Assembly (NCBI RefSeq): GCF_008017415.1
Contig: NZ_VRSV01000001.1
Coordinates: 1,612,001-1,676,000, forward strand
Origin: Microbacterium hatanonis
GTDB lineage: Bacteria; Actinomycetota; Actinomycetes; Actinomycetales; Microbacteriaceae
Length of the DNA: 64,000 nt
Direction: 5' to 3'
The notes under the pieces are model-generated. The model was not told the DNA's origin and ran no database searches. It was given only the letters and a program-made list of their open reading frames with translations. Below are positions 34,744 through 48,731 of the stretch, one piece after another (position 1 is the first letter of the stretch; every line of letters begins with the position of its first letter). The position numbers and the translations under genes were made by a program.

Positions 34744-35504
34744 GCGTCGCGCGCGGGGTTCCGGAGGATGCCGAGGCCCGTGATCTCGACCTCGACCACG
34801 TCGCCGGCTCCGAACGCACCGATCCCGGCCGGGGTGCCGGTGAGGATCACGTCGCCGGGGAGCAGGGTGAACGCCGCCGAGGCGTAGGCGATGACGTCGG
34901 GGATCGAGTGGATCATGTCCGAGATCGGCGCCTGCTGCACGACGTCGCCGTTCAGGCGCGTCGTCAGAGTGGCGGATGCCGCGTCGAACTCCGTCTCGAT
35001 GGCGGGACCCAGCGGGCAGAAGGTGTCGAAGCCCTTGGCCCGAGCCCACTGGCCGTCGCTCTTCTGCAGGTCGCGGGCGGTGACGTCGTTGGCGATCGTG
35101 TACCCGAAGACGTAGTCGAGCGCCTGGGCCGCCGGTACGTTCTTGGCGATGCGTCCGATGACCACGGCGAGCTCGCCTTCGTAATCGGTTCGCTCGGACT
35201 GCGGTGGACGGACGATCGAGTCGTTGGGGCCGATCACCGCGGTGTTCGGCTTGAAGAAGAGCAACGGCTCCTTCGGAGCCTCACCGCCCATCTCCGCCGC
35301 GTGATCGGCGTAGTTCTTGCCGACGCACACGACCTTCGAGCGGGGGATCACCGGTGCGAGAAGGGCGACGTCGGCGACGGGCACGCGCTCCCCCGTGGTC
35401 TCGTACCCGGCGAACATCGGATCGCCCGCGAGGACGACGAGCTCCGTCCCGTCGACGATGCCGTAGCGAATGGCGTCCTGGTGGCTGAAGCGTGCGATTC
35501 TCAC
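34740..35504 (-). CDS. Fumarylacetoacetate hydrolase family protein
   Basis: 254 residues with the FAH C-terminal fold: [29 protein letters not shown], the metal-binding acidic residues in [12 protein letters not shown], and [12 protein letters not shown]. Members hydrolyse or decarboxylate acylpyruvates or act as oxaloacetate tautomerases or decarboxylases; the exact substrate is not evident and no aromatic pathway genes are nearby. The GTG lies 6 nt after TAGGCT. Confidence 0.88.
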   Translation of the reverse strand: MRIARFSHQDAIRYGIVDGTELVVLAGDPMFAGYETTGERVPVADVALLAPVIPRSKVVCVGKNYADHAAEMGGEAPKEPLLFFKPNTAVIGPNDSIVRPPQSERTDYEGELAVVIGRIAKNVPAAQALDYVFGYTIANDVTARDLQKSDGQWARAKGFDTFCPLGPAIETEFDAASATLTTRLNGDVVQQAPISDMIHSIPDVIAYASAAFTLLPGDVILTGTPAGIGAFGAGDVVEVEITGLGILRNPARDA

Positions 35505-35510
35505 GCGCCC

Positions 35511-35516
35511 AGCCTA
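35511..35516 (-). promoter_or_regulatory. Putative -10 (TAGGCT) for leaderless FAA-hydrolase gene
   Basis: Minus-strand TAGGCT with a 6-nt gap to the GTG at 35504; suggests that the FAA-hydrolase/MFS pair has its own promoter. Confidence 0.42.
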
Positions 35517-35554
35517 CCCAGCCCCGCGGGAGGGCCGAAGACCCCCGGCGCAGG

Positions 35555-36661
35555 TCAGGCGTCGAGGCGCAGCATCCAGCCGTGCTTGTCTTCGGCGCGA
35601 CCGTACTGGATGTCGGTGAGCTCCTGTCGCAGCTCGAGGGCGAGGGTGCCCGTCGGCTGCTCGTCGAAGAAGTCGCGGCCCTTGAGCACCCCGATCGGGG
35701 TGACGACGGCGGCGGTGCCGCAGGCGAACACCTCGGCGATCTCACCGGATGCGACGCCCTCGCGCCACTCGGTGAGAGAGACCGCGCGCCCCTCGACCTT
35801 GTGACCGCGATCGATGGCGAGCTGCAGGATCGAGTCGCGCGTGATGCCCTCGAGGATCGACTCGGACTGCGGCGTGACGATGCGGCCGTCCTTGTAGACG
35901 AAGACGATGTTCATTCCGCCGAGTTCCTCGACGTTGCGTGCCTCGTCGAGGAAGACGACCTGGTCGCACTCGTGCTCGTAGGCCTCCGCCTGCGGCAGCA
36001 GGCTGGCGGCGTAGTTGCCACCGGTCTTCGCCGCACCCGTTCCGCCCTTACCGGCGCGGGCGTAGTCCTCGCTGAGCCAGATCGACACCGGCTTCACACC
36101 GCCGGTGAAGTAGGCCCCCGCGGGGCTGGCGATCACGTAGTAGTTGACCTTGTGCGCGGGCCGCACTCCGAGGAACGCCTCCTTGGCGAACATGAACGGA
36201 CGCAGGTACAGACTCTGGTCGGCACCCGAGGGCACCCATGCTCCGTCGGCGGCGATGAGTTCGCGCAGCGACTGGATGAAGTACGGCGCGGGCAGCTCGG
36301 GAAGCGCGAGGCGTCGAGCGCTGCGCTGGAGGCGGCGGGCGTTCTGGTCGGGGCGGAAGGTGTGGATCGACCCGTCGGCGTGGCGGTACGCCTTGATGCC
36401 CTCGAAGACCTCCTGGCCGTAGTGCAGGACGGCTGCGGCCGGGTCGAGGGCGATCGGGCCGTACGGCGAGACGCGCGGGCGGTGCCATCCGCCGCCGACC
36501 GACCAGCAGATGTCGACCATGTGATCGGTGAAGCTCTTGCCGAAGCCCGGGTCGGCGAGGATCGCCTCGCGCTCCGAGTCGCTCTTGGCGTTCAGATTGC
36601 GGCGCACGAGGAACTCGAGCGGGTCGAGGCCGGTGTCGAGATCGGTGTCGATGGTAGTCAT
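35555..36661 (-). CDS. ilvE: Branched-chain amino acid aminotransferase
   Basis: PLP-dependent transaminase performing the last step of Leu, Ile and Val synthesis; 368 residues of the longer BCAT2-like form. Signatures: [15 protein letters not shown], the PLP lysine in [15 protein letters not shown], and [29 protein letters not shown]. It is on the same strand 64 bp after leuB, so the two may be co-expressed. Confidence 0.95.
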   Translation of the reverse strand: MTTIDTDLDTGLDPLEFLVRRNLNAKSDSEREAILADPGFGKSFTDHMVDICWSVGGGWHRPRVSPYGPIALDPAAAVLHYGQEVFEGIKAYRHADGSIHTFRPDQNARRLQRSARRLALPELPAPYFIQSLRELIAADGAWVPSGADQSLYLRPFMFAKEAFLGVRPAHKVNYYVIASPAGAYFTGGVKPVSIWLSEDYARAGKGGTGAAKTGGNYAASLLPQAEAYEHECDQVVFLDEARNVEELGGMNIVFVYKDGRIVTPQSESILEGITRDSILQLAIDRGHKVEGRAVSLTEWREGVASGEIAEVFACGTAAVVTPIGVLKGRDFFDEQPTGTLALELRQELTDIQYGRAEDKHGWMLRLDA

Positions 36662-36725
36662 GTGACGTCTGCTTTCATGCCGGGGTACCGCGGCGGAGAT
36701 CGGCGGGCGGACCCGCGCATTCAGG

Positions 36726-37790
36726 TTACGCCCGCAGGCGTTCGACGATGGCGTCGCCGATCTGCATCGTGGTGCGAGGAGAGTCGTCCCTCGCCGCGAT
36801 ATCGTCCTCGGCCGCGCGGGTGACGCGGGCGGCCTGCTCGGCGAGCCCGAGGTGATCGAGCAGAAGCGAGACGGAGAGGATCGCGGCCGTGGGATCGGCC
36901 TTGTGCTGTCCTGCGATATCGGGCGCTGATCCGTGAACGGGCTCGAACATCGAAGGGAACGCGCCGTCGGGGTTGATGTTCCCCGATGCGGCGAGACCGA
37001 TGCCACCGGTGACGGCGCCGGCCAGGTCGGTGAGGATGTCTCCGAAGAGGTTGTCGGTGACGATCACGTCGAAGCGGCCCGGGTTCGTGACCAGGAAGAT
37101 CGTCGCCGCGTCGACGTGCAGGTAGTCTACGGCCACGTCCGGGTGCTCGGCCCCGACGGCATCGACCAGGCGCTTCCAGAGGCTGCCCGAATTCACCAGC
37201 ACGTTCGTCTTGTGCACGAGCGTCAGTTTCTTCCGGCGGCGCTCGGCGAGCTCGAACGCATAACGCACGACGCGCTCGACACCGAAGGCGGTGTTCACGG
37301 AGGTCTCGTTCGCGATCTCATGCGGCGTACCGACACGGATCGAACCGCCGTTGCCGACGTACGGCCCCTCGGTCCCCTCGCGCACGACCACGAAGTCGAT
37401 GTCGCCGGGCTCGGCGAGCGGCCCGGGAGCCCCGGGGTAGAGCTTGGACGGGCGGAGGTTGACGTAGTGGTCGAGCGCGAAGCGCAGACGCAGCAGCAGG
37501 CCGCGCTCGATGTTGGCGTCCTTGAGGCGCGGGTCTCCGGGGGTGCCCCCCACCGCGCCCAGGAGGATGGCGTCGTGCGACGCGATCGCGGCGAGGTCGG
37601 CGTCGGTGAGGGTGTCACCGGTCTCGAGGAAACGCCCCGCTCCCAGGGCGAACCGCGTGCGTTCGAACGTGACGCCGGAGCCGGCGGTCACCGCATCCAG
37701 CACCTTCTCCGCCTCGGCGATGACCTCGGGACCGATTCCGTCACCGGGGATCACGGCGAGCTTCACGACACGCGACGGCGTAGTTTCCAC
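36726..37790 (-). CDS. leuB: 3-isopropylmalate dehydrogenase
   Basis: NAD-dependent beta-decarboxylating dehydrogenase of leucine synthesis, 354 residues. Signatures: [12 protein letters not shown] at the N-terminus, [32 protein letters not shown], and [13 protein letters not shown], followed by [14 protein letters not shown]. The GTG start is supported by the N-terminal motif. Together with leuC/leuD at 11.4-13.5 kb only leuA is missing from the window. Confidence 0.95.
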   Translation of the reverse strand: METTPSRVVKLAVIPGDGIGPEVIAEAEKVLDAVTAGSGVTFERTRFALGAGRFLETGDTLTDADLAAIASHDAILLGAVGGTPGDPRLKDANIERGLLLRLRFALDHYVNLRPSKLYPGAPGPLAEPGDIDFVVVREGTEGPYVGNGGSIRVGTPHEIANETSVNTAFGVERVVRYAFELAERRRKKLTLVHKTNVLVNSGSLWKRLVDAVGAEHPDVAVDYLHVDAATIFLVTNPGRFDVIVTDNLFGDILTDLAGAVTGGIGLAASGNINPDGAFPSMFEPVHGSAPDIAGQHKADPTAAILSVSLLLDHLGLAEQAARVTRAAEDDIAARDDSPRTTMQIGDAIVERLRA

Positions 37791-37824
37791 GGGGGTGTGC
37801 TCCTTCGACAGGGAGCCGCGCCCC

Positions 37825-39378
37825 TCAGCCCTTGCGGCTGCGGGACGGTGCGGCTTTCGACCCCTTCAGAGTAGTAGCCGCCACGACGCCTGCCACGACG
37901 ATGAGCGCAGCGCCGATGAGGGAGGTCACGACCACGCCCGAGTCGAACGCGTGCGCCGCCGCCTGACGCAGAGCCTCCGCGATCTCGGGCGAGAGCCCGT
38001 CGGCCGCGCTCATGGCACCGGCGAGCGTCTCGCGCGCCGCGTCACCCGCCTCGGACGGAAGACCCGCCGGCAGCACGAGCTGGGCACGATAGGCAGCAGT
38101 GAGGATGCCTCCGAGCACGGCCGTGCCGAGCACCGCGCCGAGTTCGTACGCCGTCTCCGACACCGCGCTCGCGGCTCCGGCCTTCTCCCCCGGCGCACTG
38201 GCGAGGATCAGCTCGTTGCTGACGGTCTCTGCCGCGCCGATGCCGAGCCCGAGCGCGGCGAACGCGGCGATCAGCAGACCGAGCTCCGCCGTGGACACGG
38301 CGACCAGGACGTATCCGAGTGCCGAGAACGACAGTGCGATCGGCACGATGATCCGCGGCGGGAACCGCTTCGCGATCGGCACGACCACCAGACCCGACAC
38401 GATCATCGCCGCGAGTCCGGGGACGAGCGCGAAGCCCGATTCCATGGGGCTCAGGCCGACGATCAGCTGAAGGTGCTGGGCGACGAAGTAGAGGAACCCG
38501 ACGAGCCCGACGACGCTGAGGAGGTTCACCACGATGGCGCCGCTGAAGGTGCCGCGCCGGAAGAGCGACATGTCGAGCATCGGCGTCGTCAGCCGCTTCT
38601 GCCGGCGCACGAAGAGGGCGCCGAAGGCAAGACCGATCACGAACAGAACCGGAACGGCCGGAACGAGCCCTTCGACCGCGAACTCCTTGATGCCGTAGAC
38701 GATCGGCACCATGGTCGCCAGTGACAGAAGGACGCTCAGCAGATCGAATCGGCCCGGGTTCGGGTCACGGCTCTCGGGGACGAGGATCGGCGCGAGGACG
38801 AGCAGCGGGATCAGCACGGGCACCGACAGGAGGAAGACCGAGCCCCATTCGAAGTGCTCGAGCAGGAAGCCGCCGACGATCGGGCCGAGGGCCGACCCCG
38901 CGGAGAAGCCTGCCGCCCAGATGGCGATGGCGATGCGCCGCTGATCGCGGTTCGCGAAGATCGTGCGCAGGAGCGACAGGGTCGAGGGCATGAGCATGGC
39001 GCCGAAGACGCCCATCCCTGCACGTGCGGCGATGAGCAGCGCGGCAGTAGGGGCGAAGGCGGCCAGCACCGAGACGACCCCGAAGCCGGTGGCGCCGATC
39101 AGCAGCATCCGACGCCGCCCGAACCGGTCGCCGAGCGTGCCCATCGTGACGAGCAGCGCGGCGAGCACGAGGGCGTACGAGTCGACGATCCAGAGCTGCT
39201 CGATGCTCGTCGGGGCGAGATCGGAGGCGATCGACGGCAGCGCGAAGCTCAGCACCGTGTTGTCGACGGAGACCAGGATCACCGGGAGCATCAGCACCGC
39301 GAGTGCGAGCCATCCGCGCCAGCTGGCGCGGGGCACGTCCAGGGTCGAGGTGGGCTGGGTGAGGGTGGAGCTGGCCAT
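37825..39378 (-). CDS. DHA2-type (14-TM) MFS drug exporter
   Basis: 517 residues, about 14 hydrophobic segments. [56 protein letters not shown] carries the motif D1 and motif A signatures of the EmrB/QacA drug:H+ antiporters. It is divergent from a TetR regulator, with a near-perfect palindrome between, the classic layout of a repressor-controlled efflux pump. Substrate unknown. Confidence 0.9.
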   Translation of the reverse strand: MASSTLTQPTSTLDVPRASWRGWLALAVLMLPVILVSVDNTVLSFALPSIASDLAPTSIEQLWIVDSYALVLAALLVTMGTLGDRFGRRRMLLIGATGFGVVSVLAAFAPTAALLIAARAGMGVFGAMLMPSTLSLLRTIFANRDQRRIAIAIWAAGFSAGSALGPIVGGFLLEHFEWGSVFLLSVPVLIPLLVLAPILVPESRDPNPGRFDLLSVLLSLATMVPIVYGIKEFAVEGLVPAVPVLFVIGLAFGALFVRRQKRLTTPMLDMSLFRRGTFSGAIVVNLLSVVGLVGFLYFVAQHLQLIVGLSPMESGFALVPGLAAMIVSGLVVVPIAKRFPPRIIVPIALSFSALGYVLVAVSTAELGLLIAAFAALGLGIGAAETVSNELILASAPGEKAGAASAVSETAYELGAVLGTAVLGGILTAAYRAQLVLPAGLPSEAGDAARETLAGAMSAADGLSPEIAEALRQAAAHAFDSGVVVTSLIGAALIVVAGVVAATTLKGSKAAPSRSRKG

Positions 39379-39396
39379 GGGTGTTCGTTTCCGTTT

Positions 39397-39418
39397 CTAA
39401 ACCGTCTAGCCGGTATAG
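39397..39418. promoter_or_regulatory. Palindromic operator candidate for the TetR regulator
   Basis: A 22-bp imperfect palindrome with core ACCG-n-CTAG-n-CGGT flanked by CTA and TAG; 18 of 22 positions are symmetric. It lies between the divergent exporter and regulator genes and overlaps a TATAGT hexamer (39414-39419). Likely binding site for the adjacent TetR protein (inference). Confidence 0.65.
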
Positions 39419-39446
39419 TATCAGAGGATCGTCACCGCCCCCTAGC

Positions 39447-39452
39447 TACGAT
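39447..39452 (+). promoter_or_regulatory. Putative -10 (TACGAT) for leaderless tetR-like gene
   Basis: TACGAT with a 7-nt gap to the ATG at 39460. TATAGT at 39414-39419 within the palindrome is an alternative -10 that would give a leader of about 35 nt. Confidence 0.38.
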
Positions 39453-39459
39453 CGGAACC

Positions 39460-40020
39460 ATGAGCCGCCCACCCCGTGCCCGCGAAAGCGTTCTCGACGC
39501 CTTCGCCCGCATCCTCTCCGACGACGGGGAGCGTGCGGCCACCATGGACGCGACCGCGCGGGAAGCCGGGGTCTCGAAGGGCGGGCTGCTCTACCACTTC
39601 GGGTCGAAGGAAGCGCTCGAAGCCGGGCTCATGGAGCGCATGGAGGCGCTCGCCGTCGACGACATCGAGGAGATCAAGCGCGCACCCGAGGGCCCGGTCG
39701 CCGCATTCATGCGCACGTCGATCCACACCGGATCCGTGCTCGATCAGGCGATCGTGGCCGTCTCACGCCTCGCCCAGAACGGCAGCGCCCCCGCCGTCGA
39801 GGCGCTCCGTCGCGTTCGCGTGCTCTGGGAGGAGGCCCTGCGGCCGCTGGCGAAGGACGAGACCGCGCTGCAGCTCATCCTGCTCGTGAGCGACGGCCTC
39901 TACTTCAACAACGCCCTCACGGTCGGATCGGTCCCCGGGCCGCAGCTGGACGCCGACGACATCGCCGCGCTGATCCGGCTGGTCGAAGCGTCCACCACCC
40001 CCGACGCCGCCGCTCGCTAG
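39460..40020 (+). CDS. TetR-family transcriptional regulator
   Basis: 186 residues. The N-terminal helix-turn-helix is ATMDATAREAGVSKGGLLYHFGSKEAL, the TetR signature; the C-terminal part is an all-helical ligand-binding domain. It very likely represses the divergent MFS exporter and itself through the palindrome between them. No Shine-Dalgarno sequence precedes the ATG. Confidence 0.9.
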   Translation: MSRPPRARESVLDAFARILSDDGERAATMDATAREAGVSKGGLLYHFGSKEALEAGLMERMEALAVDDIEEIKRAPEGPVAAFMRTSIHTGSVLDQAIVAVSRLAQNGSAPAVEALRRVRVLWEEALRPLAKDETALQLILLVSDGLYFNNALTVGSVPGPQLDADDIAALIRLVEASTTPDAAAR

Positions 40021-40064
40021 CGACGACGCCGGAACGGCGGATGCTGCGTGGCGCAGCGCGCGGC

Positions 40065-41669
40065 TCAGGCCTCGGTGATCTCGATCTGACGGAACAGGTC
40101 GGCGCCCACGGCCTCGCCCATCTCGGCGAGCAGCTCGTCGGGCACGGGCGAATCGACGGTCAGCACCGAGAGGGCGCGCCCGCCGGCGTCGGCGTGGGCG
40201 ACCTGGAGTCCCTCGATGTTGATGTCGACATCACCGAGGGCGCGCGCGTAGATCGCGACGATCCCCGGGCGATCGGCGTAACGCATCACGACGTGGTGAC
40301 GCTCGATCGGCACCTCGATCTCGTAACCGTTGATCCCGACGATCTTCGGCACCATGCGGGTGCCGGCGAGCGTGCCCGAGACGGTGAGCACCGAGCCGTC
40401 GGACAGCGTGCCGCGGAGGGTCGTGAGGTTGCGGTAGAGCGGGCTCTCGGCCTCGACGACCAGACGGGTCTCGATGCCGCGCTGCTCGGCGAACAGCGGC
40501 GCGTTCACGTAGGAGACGGTCTCGCTCACGATGTTCGTGAGGATCCCCTTGAGAGCGGCGAGACGGTAGACGCTCACGTCGTAGCCGGCGAGCTCGCCGC
40601 GCACCTCGATCTCGAGGTTCGTCAGTGCGCCCTGCGCGAGGCCGGTGAAGAACTGCCCGAGCGACTCGACCAGAGCGATGCCGGGCCGCACGAACGGGTC
40701 GATCACACCGCCGGCGACGTTCACCGCGTCGGGCACGAGGTCGCCTTCGAGCGCGAGCTTGACCGACTTCGCGACCGAGACGCCCGCCTTCTCCTGGGCC
40801 TCGTCGGTGGAGGCTCCGAGGTGGGGCGTCACGACGACGTTGGGCAGGTCGAGCAGACGAGCCGCGGTGCCGCCGGCGACGGGAGGCTCGGTGGTGAAGA
40901 CGTCGAGGCCCGCGCCGGCGATCTCTCCCGTCGTCAGCGCGACGAACAGTGCCTCCTCGTCGATGAGACCCCCGCGCGCGACGTTCACCACGTAGGCCGT
41001 CGGCTTCATGCGACGCAGCTGCTCGGTGCTGATCATGCCGGTGGTCTCGGCTGTCTTGGGCATGTGGATGGATACGAAATCACTCTGCTCCAGCAGCTCG
41101 TCGAGGCTCAGCAGCTCGACGTCCAGCTGCTGCGCGCGAGCGCTGGTGACATAGGGGTCGTAGGCGACGACGCGCACGTCGAACGCCTGCAGACGGGCGG
41201 CGATGAGCGCGCCGATGCGGCCGAGCCCGATGATGCCGACGGTCTTCTCGTAGAGCTCGGTGCCCGTGAACGAGCTGCGCTTCCAGGCGCCCGCCGCGAG
41301 CGACGCGTGCGCCGCGGGAATGTGACGGGCGAGGCTCAGGATGTGGCCGACCGTCAGCTCGGCCGCGGAGATGATGTTCGAGGTCGGGGCGTTGACGACC
41401 ATGACCCCGGCCGTGGTCGCCGCTTTGATGTCGACGTTGTCGAGTCCGACGCCGGCACGCGCGACGACCTTCAGCTTCGGCGCGGCGGCAAGAGCCTCGG
41501 CGTCGACCTTCGTCGCGGAGCGCACCAGGATCGCGTGCGCATCGGCCAGAGCGGCCAGAAGCGCGGAGCGGTCGGTGCCGTCGACGTTGCGGATGTCGAA
41601 GTCGGGCCCGAGGGCCTCGACCGTGGCGGGAGAGAGTTCTTCGGCGATGAGGACGACGGGCTTCGTCAC
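40065..41669 (-). CDS. serA: D-3-phosphoglycerate dehydrogenase
   Basis: First enzyme of serine synthesis, long (type I) form of 534 residues. Rossmann motif GIIGLGRIGALIA, catalytic NVARGGLIDEEAL and TPHLGASTDEAQ; then an intervening regulatory domain and a C-terminal ACT domain (MRYADRPGIVAIYARALGDVDINIEGL), consistent with serine feedback. I chose the GTG at 41669 because VTKPVVLIAEELSPATVE matches the family N-terminus and AAGGAT precedes it; the open frame extends 33 codons further. Confidence 0.95.
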   Translation of the reverse strand: MTKPVVLIAEELSPATVEALGPDFDIRNVDGTDRSALLAALADAHAILVRSATKVDAEALAAAPKLKVVARAGVGLDNVDIKAATTAGVMVVNAPTSNIISAAELTVGHILSLARHIPAAHASLAAGAWKRSSFTGTELYEKTVGIIGLGRIGALIAARLQAFDVRVVAYDPYVTSARAQQLDVELLSLDELLEQSDFVSIHMPKTAETTGMISTEQLRRMKPTAYVVNVARGGLIDEEALFVALTTGEIAGAGLDVFTTEPPVAGGTAARLLDLPNVVVTPHLGASTDEAQEKAGVSVAKSVKLALEGDLVPDAVNVAGGVIDPFVRPGIALVESLGQFFTGLAQGALTNLEIEVRGELAGYDVSVYRLAALKGILTNIVSETVSYVNAPLFAEQRGIETRLVVEAESPLYRNLTTLRGTLSDGSVLTVSGTLAGTRMVPKIVGINGYEIEVPIERHHVVMRYADRPGIVAIYARALGDVDINIEGLQVAHADAGGRALSVLTVDSPVPDELLAEMGEAVGADLFRQIEITEA

Positions 41670-41822
41670 AGACAGATCCTTCGGCGGTACGCGAGTGCGG
41701 TGGATGCGGCGGACCGTCGGTCGCACGACCGAGGGCACGGGTTCGGCCAGCTTATCGTGGCCCGACACCCACGCCCGATCGTGTGACGGGCCGCTCGATT
41801 CCGTCGGCAGGGGCGACGTGCG

Positions 41823-42170
41823 TCAGCCCAGCAGCTCCGCGCCCTTCGTCGCCGCGTACGCCAGCACGTTGAACCAGAACACCGCCGACAGCCCGAGCCC
41901 CGTCAGGAGCACGAGCGCGAACTGACCGGCGCGGCGACGGTACCCGACGGCGAACGCGACCCCGAAGGCCAGGAGAGGGAAGACGGCTGCCGAGAGCAGC
42001 AGCGCCCACCCCGCGACGTTGATCCCCAGCGGCCCGGTCGCCTGCGACACCAGCAGCCCCACCGCGTTCCAGACGATGTACGCGTAGAGCAGACCGAAAG
42101 CGCCCGCGATGGCAACGACCATCCACGTCGGGTTCCGGCGCATCGTCGGCGACTCTTCGACAGCGGTCAT
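41823..42170 (-). CDS. Hypothetical membrane protein
   Basis: 115 residues with three hydrophobic segments (about 17-37, 50-75 and 85-105); no family recognised. Its ATG overlaps the stop of the upstream membrane-protein gene (ATGA), so the two are probably expressed together and may form a complex. The gap to serA downstream is 153 bp and holds nothing that I can identify. Confidence 0.72.
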   Translation of the reverse strand: MTAVEESPTMRRNPTWMVVAIAGAFGLLYAYIVWNAVGLLVSQATGPLGINVAGWALLLSAAVFPLLAFGVAFAVGYRRRAGQFALVLLTGLGLSAVFWFNVLAYAATKGAELLG

Positions 42171-42673
42171 ACGCCGACTCCCGTCTGCAGGAAGGGCCAC
42201 GGAACAACGAGCACGAGCCCGATGAGAAGGGCGACGAAGCGCACCCAGGTGCGCGACCCGCGCGTCAGCAGGAACGCGGTGAGGAACCAGATCGGTCCGG
42301 CCAGCGTCGCGCCCCAGGTTCCCGCCGCGTACATCACGGGGTCTACGAGGAGTCCCGAGACCGCCTGGAGTCGCAGCCCCGCGATGAACCATCCGATCGC
42401 GAAGAAGATGTAGGCGCCCGCGATCAGACCGATCGAGACGAGCGCGACGTTCCCCATGCCGGCCTGTTCGGCGGACCGCTCGGGTTCGACCTCCACGAGC
42501 TCCACCGGCTCGGGTTCGGCCGCCGCTCGCGCCGGCTGCTCCCCGGCGGCGGCGGGCGCAGCATCCGGGACCGGCTCGTCGATCGGCGATCGGGACGTGT
42601 CGACGCCGATGTCGAGCGTGGGGTCGTCGTCTCCGTCCCAGCTCAGGGCGTCATCGTCACGGCGGCTGGTCAC
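42167..42673 (-). CDS. Hypothetical membrane protein with acidic N-terminus
   Basis: 168 residues: an acidic, Ala/Pro-rich cytoplasmic N-terminus of about 70 residues, then three hydrophobic segments. No recognised domain. Similar proteins may be mislabelled as DNA polymerase III tau because of the low-complexity N-terminus; nothing here supports that. GTG start 6 nt after TACGCT. Confidence 0.72.
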   Translation of the reverse strand: MTSRRDDDALSWDGDDDPTLDIGVDTSRSPIDEPVPDAAPAAAGEQPARAAAEPEPVELVEVEPERSAEQAGMGNVALVSIGLIAGAYIFFAIGWFIAGLRLQAVSGLLVDPVMYAAGTWGATLAGPIWFLTAFLLTRGSRTWVRFVALLIGLVLVVPWPFLQTGVGV

Positions 42674-42679
42674 TCCCCC

Positions 42680-42685
42680 AGCGTA
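42680..42685 (-). promoter_or_regulatory. Putative -10 (TACGCT) for leaderless membrane-protein pair
   Basis: Minus-strand TACGCT with a 6-nt gap to the GTG at 42673. Confidence 0.42.
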
Positions 42686-42700
42686 ATGCGCGGGCTCGCG

Positions 42701-43318
42701 TCAGATGCCCGACACCGCCACGCGGATGGCGTCGATCTCCTCCCGTACCCGCCGGCCTCGCTCGCCGACCTCGTCGACGCTCACGAGCGGCGCGTCGTCG
42801 TCTCCCTCGGACGCGTGCTTACGCGCCAGACGGACGTTCGCGTGGAGGTTGATCAGCGCCGCGCCGAGTCCGGCGGCCAACGCTTCGGCGGCAACGCCCG
42901 TGTCGGCGACCACGCTCGGGTTGCCGACGTCGGCGACCACCCGCAGCTCGGCGGACAGCGCGATTCCGACCTCGGCGAGCTCTGCGGACGACACGGATGC
43001 TGCGACGGCTTCGCGGTGCAGCGGGATGCTGCGATCGGGATCGCGCGAGGCGAGGGCGGCGCCGAGCGCGCGCGAGCGGATGCCGTCGTCGTTGGCCGCG
43101 CGGAGCGCTCTTTCGCGCAGCTCCGCAACCCGCTCGCCCGCCGCGACGGCGGCCGGCTCGTCGGGCGTGTAGCCGCACACCATGTGGAGCAGTGCCGCGG
43201 CGAGCCCCATCATCACCCCGGCAGCCGATCCTCCGCCCGGGGCCCCGGTGGGCTCGGCGAGCTTCGCCAACCAGGTGTCGAGGGCGATCGATGTGGGTAC
43301 GTCTCCGTCGGCGTTCAT
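42701..43318 (-). CDS. Cyclodeaminase/cyclohydrolase family protein
   Basis: 205 residues similar to the formiminotransferase-cyclodeaminase domain (FTCD_C; FchA-like). PTGAPGGGSAAGVMMGLAAALLHMVCGYT is the family signature, followed by a helical bundle. Probably acts on 5-formimino- or 5,10-methenyl-tetrahydrofolate, but enzymatic identity is not certain. ATG 6 nt after TAGGGT. It lies downstream of the ilv genes in the same direction, separated by hairpins and repeats. Confidence 0.83.
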   Translation of the reverse strand: MNADGDVPTSIALDTWLAKLAEPTGAPGGGSAAGVMMGLAAALLHMVCGYTPDEPAAVAAGERVAELRERALRAANDDGIRSRALGAALASRDPDRSIPLHREAVAASVSSAELAEVGIALSAELRVVADVGNPSVVADTGVAAEALAAGLGAALINLHANVRLARKHASEGDDDAPLVSVDEVGERGRRVREEIDAIRVAVSGI

Positions 43319-43324
43319 CCGGCC

Positions 43325-43330
43325 ACCCTA
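43325..43330 (-). promoter_or_regulatory. Putative -10 (TAGGGT) for the cyclodeaminase-like gene
   Basis: Minus-strand TAGGGT, 6 nt before the ATG at 43318. Confidence 0.42.
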
Positions 43331-43353
43331 AACGGCGAGACCCGCCCCCCGCA

Positions 43354-43384
43354 GCGAGACCTCGACGTGAAGTCGGGGTCTCGC
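43354..43384. terminator. Hairpin between ilvC and the cyclodeaminase-like gene
   Basis: GCGAGACC pairs with GGTCTCGC and an inner CGAC pairs with GTCG, giving 12 bp with one T.G mismatch and a 5-nt loop. No U-tract follows on the minus strand, so its terminator role is tentative. Confidence 0.4.
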
Positions 43385-43410
43385 CGAGAAGAACGGGTCT
43401 CGTAGTCGAC

Positions 43411-45157
<1,747 letters not shown>

Positions 45158-45167
45158 GACGATCCCC

Positions 45168-46976
<1,809 letters not shown>

Positions 46977-47012
46977 GGTGAAGCTCCTCGGAGCGGGGAT
47001 GGGGGCGGGCCG

Positions 47013-48719
47013 TCAGCCCGTGACGGCGCCGCGAGCGGCGGACTGCACGAGCTTCGAGTACTTGGCCAGGACGCCACGGGTATAGCGCGGGGGAAGCGGC
47101 TCCCAGCCAGAACGGCGGGAGCTCAGCTCGGTCTCGTCGACGAGTAGGTCGAGAGTGCGAGCCGCGATATCGACCCGTATCAGATCACCATCGCGCACGA
47201 AGGCGATGGGACCAGCGTCCACCGCTTCGGGTGCTATGTGGCCGATGCACAGGCCGGTTGTGCCGCCTGAGAATCGTCCGTCCGTCAAGAGTAGTACATC
47301 CTTGCCGAGCCCGGCTCCCTTGATGGCGGCCGTGATGGCGAGCATCTCGCGCATACCGGGGCCGCCCTTGGGGCCCTCGTAGCGGATGACCACGACGTCG
47401 CCGGCGTGGATCTCTCCGGCCTCCAGCGCGTCCATCGCGCCGCGCTCGCGCTCGAAGACGCGGGCAGGGCCTTCAAATACGTCGGCGTCGAACCCGGCCG
47501 ACTTCACGACCGCGCCCTCGGGGGCGATCGTGCCGTGCAGGATCGTGATCCCGCCGCTCTCGTGGATCGGGTTGTCGAACGTGTGGATGACGGTGCCGTC
47601 GATCGGGTCGGGGTCGAGCTCGCGGAGGTTCTCGGCGAGCGTCTTGCCCGTCACCGTCAGCGCGTCGCCGTGTAGCAGTCCCTCATCGAGCATCGCCTTC
47701 ATGATCACCGGGATGCCGCCGTGCCGGTCGACGTCGTTCATGACGTACTTGCCGAACGGCTTCATGTCGGCCACGTGCGGCGTCTTGTCGCCGATGCGGT
47801 TGAAGTCGTGGAGCGACAGTTCGACCTCGGCCTCGTTCGCGATCGCGAGGAGGTGGAGGACGACGTTCGTCGATCCGCCGAGCGCCATCGCCAGGGCGAT
47901 CGCGTTCTCGAAAGCTTCCTTGGTCAAGATGTCGCGCGTGGTGATGCCCTGGCGCAGCAGGTTGACGACGGCCTCGCCCGAGCGGTGCGCGAAGTAGTCG
48001 CGTCGACGGTCGGCCGACGGCGGGGCAGCCGACCCGGGCAGGCTGAGACCCAGGGCCTCGGCCACCGAGGCCATCGTGTTGGCGGTGTACATACCGCCGC
48101 ACGCACCTTCGCCCGGCGCGATCGCGCACTCGATGCGCTTGAGATCGGCTTCGCTCATCTTGCCCGCGAGGCACGCGCCGACCGCCTCGAACGAGTCGAT
48201 GATCGTGACGTCCTTCTCGGTGCCGTCGCTGAGCTTCACCCAACCCGGGGCGATGGAGCCCGCGTAGAGGAAGACGCTGGACAGGTCGAGGCGGGCACTC
48301 GCCATCAGCATGCCCGGGATCGACTTGTCGCAGCCGGCGAGCAGCACCGACCCGTCGAGGCGCTCGGCCATCATGACGGTCTCGACCGAGTCGGCGATGA
48401 CCTCGCGCGAGACGAGCGAGAAGTGCATGCCCTCGTGACCCATCGAGATGCCGTCCGACACCGAGATGGTTCCGAACTGGAGCGGGTAGCCGCCCCCGGC
48501 GTGGACGCCTTCCTTGGCGCCCTGGGCGAGCCGGTCGAGGCTCAGGTTGCAGGGGGTGATCTCGTTCCAGCTCGACGCGATGCCGATCTGGGGCTTGTCC
48601 CAGTCGGCGTCGCCCATGCCCACGGCACGGAGCATTCCGCGCGACGTGGTGGCTTCGATGCCGTCGGTCACCACGCGGCTGCGGGGTTTGATGTCGATGG
48701 AGTTGTCGGGGTGGGCCAT
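47013..48719 (-). CDS. ilvD: Dihydroxy-acid dehydratase
   Basis: Fe-S dehydratase of 568 residues for Val/Ile synthesis. Cluster and active-site motifs: [28 protein letters not shown], and [16 protein letters not shown]. It precedes ilvB on the same strand, giving the order ilvD-ilvB-ilvN-ilvC, and follows otsB after only 9 bp. The ATG is 6 nt after TAGACT, so it may have its own leaderless promoter inside the otsB end. Confidence 0.95.
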   Translation of the reverse strand: MAHPDNSIDIKPRSRVVTDGIEATTSRGMLRAVGMGDADWDKPQIGIASSWNEITPCNLSLDRLAQGAKEGVHAGGGYPLQFGTISVSDGISMGHEGMHFSLVSREVIADSVETVMMAERLDGSVLLAGCDKSIPGMLMASARLDLSSVFLYAGSIAPGWVKLSDGTEKDVTIIDSFEAVGACLAGKMSEADLKRIECAIAPGEGACGGMYTANTMASVAEALGLSLPGSAAPPSADRRRDYFAHRSGEAVVNLLRQGITTRDILTKEAFENAIALAMALGGSTNVVLHLLAIANEAEVELSLHDFNRIGDKTPHVADMKPFGKYVMNDVDRHGGIPVIMKAMLDEGLLHGDALTVTGKTLAENLRELDPDPIDGTVIHTFDNPIHESGGITILHGTIAPEGAVVKSAGFDADVFEGPARVFERERGAMDALEAGEIHAGDVVVIRYEGPKGGPGMREMLAITAAIKGAGLGKDVLLLTDGRFSGGTTGLCIGHIAPEAVDAGPIAFVRDGDLIRVDIAARTLDLLVDETELSSRRSGWEPLPPRYTRGVLAKYSKLVQSAARGAVTG

Positions 48720-48725
48720 ATCCGC

Positions 48726-48731
48726 AGTCTA
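48726..48731 (-). promoter_or_regulatory. Putative -10 (TAGACT) for leaderless ilvD
   Basis: Minus-strand TAGACT overlapping the otsB stop codon, 6 nt before the ilvD ATG. Confidence 0.42.

Noticed and set aside
46977..47012. T-box or peptide attenuator in front of the ilv or leu genes
   Set aside because: The ilvB leader is only 36 bp and neither it nor the leuC leader shows a T-box sequence, a run of Leu/Val codons, or a U-tract terminator.
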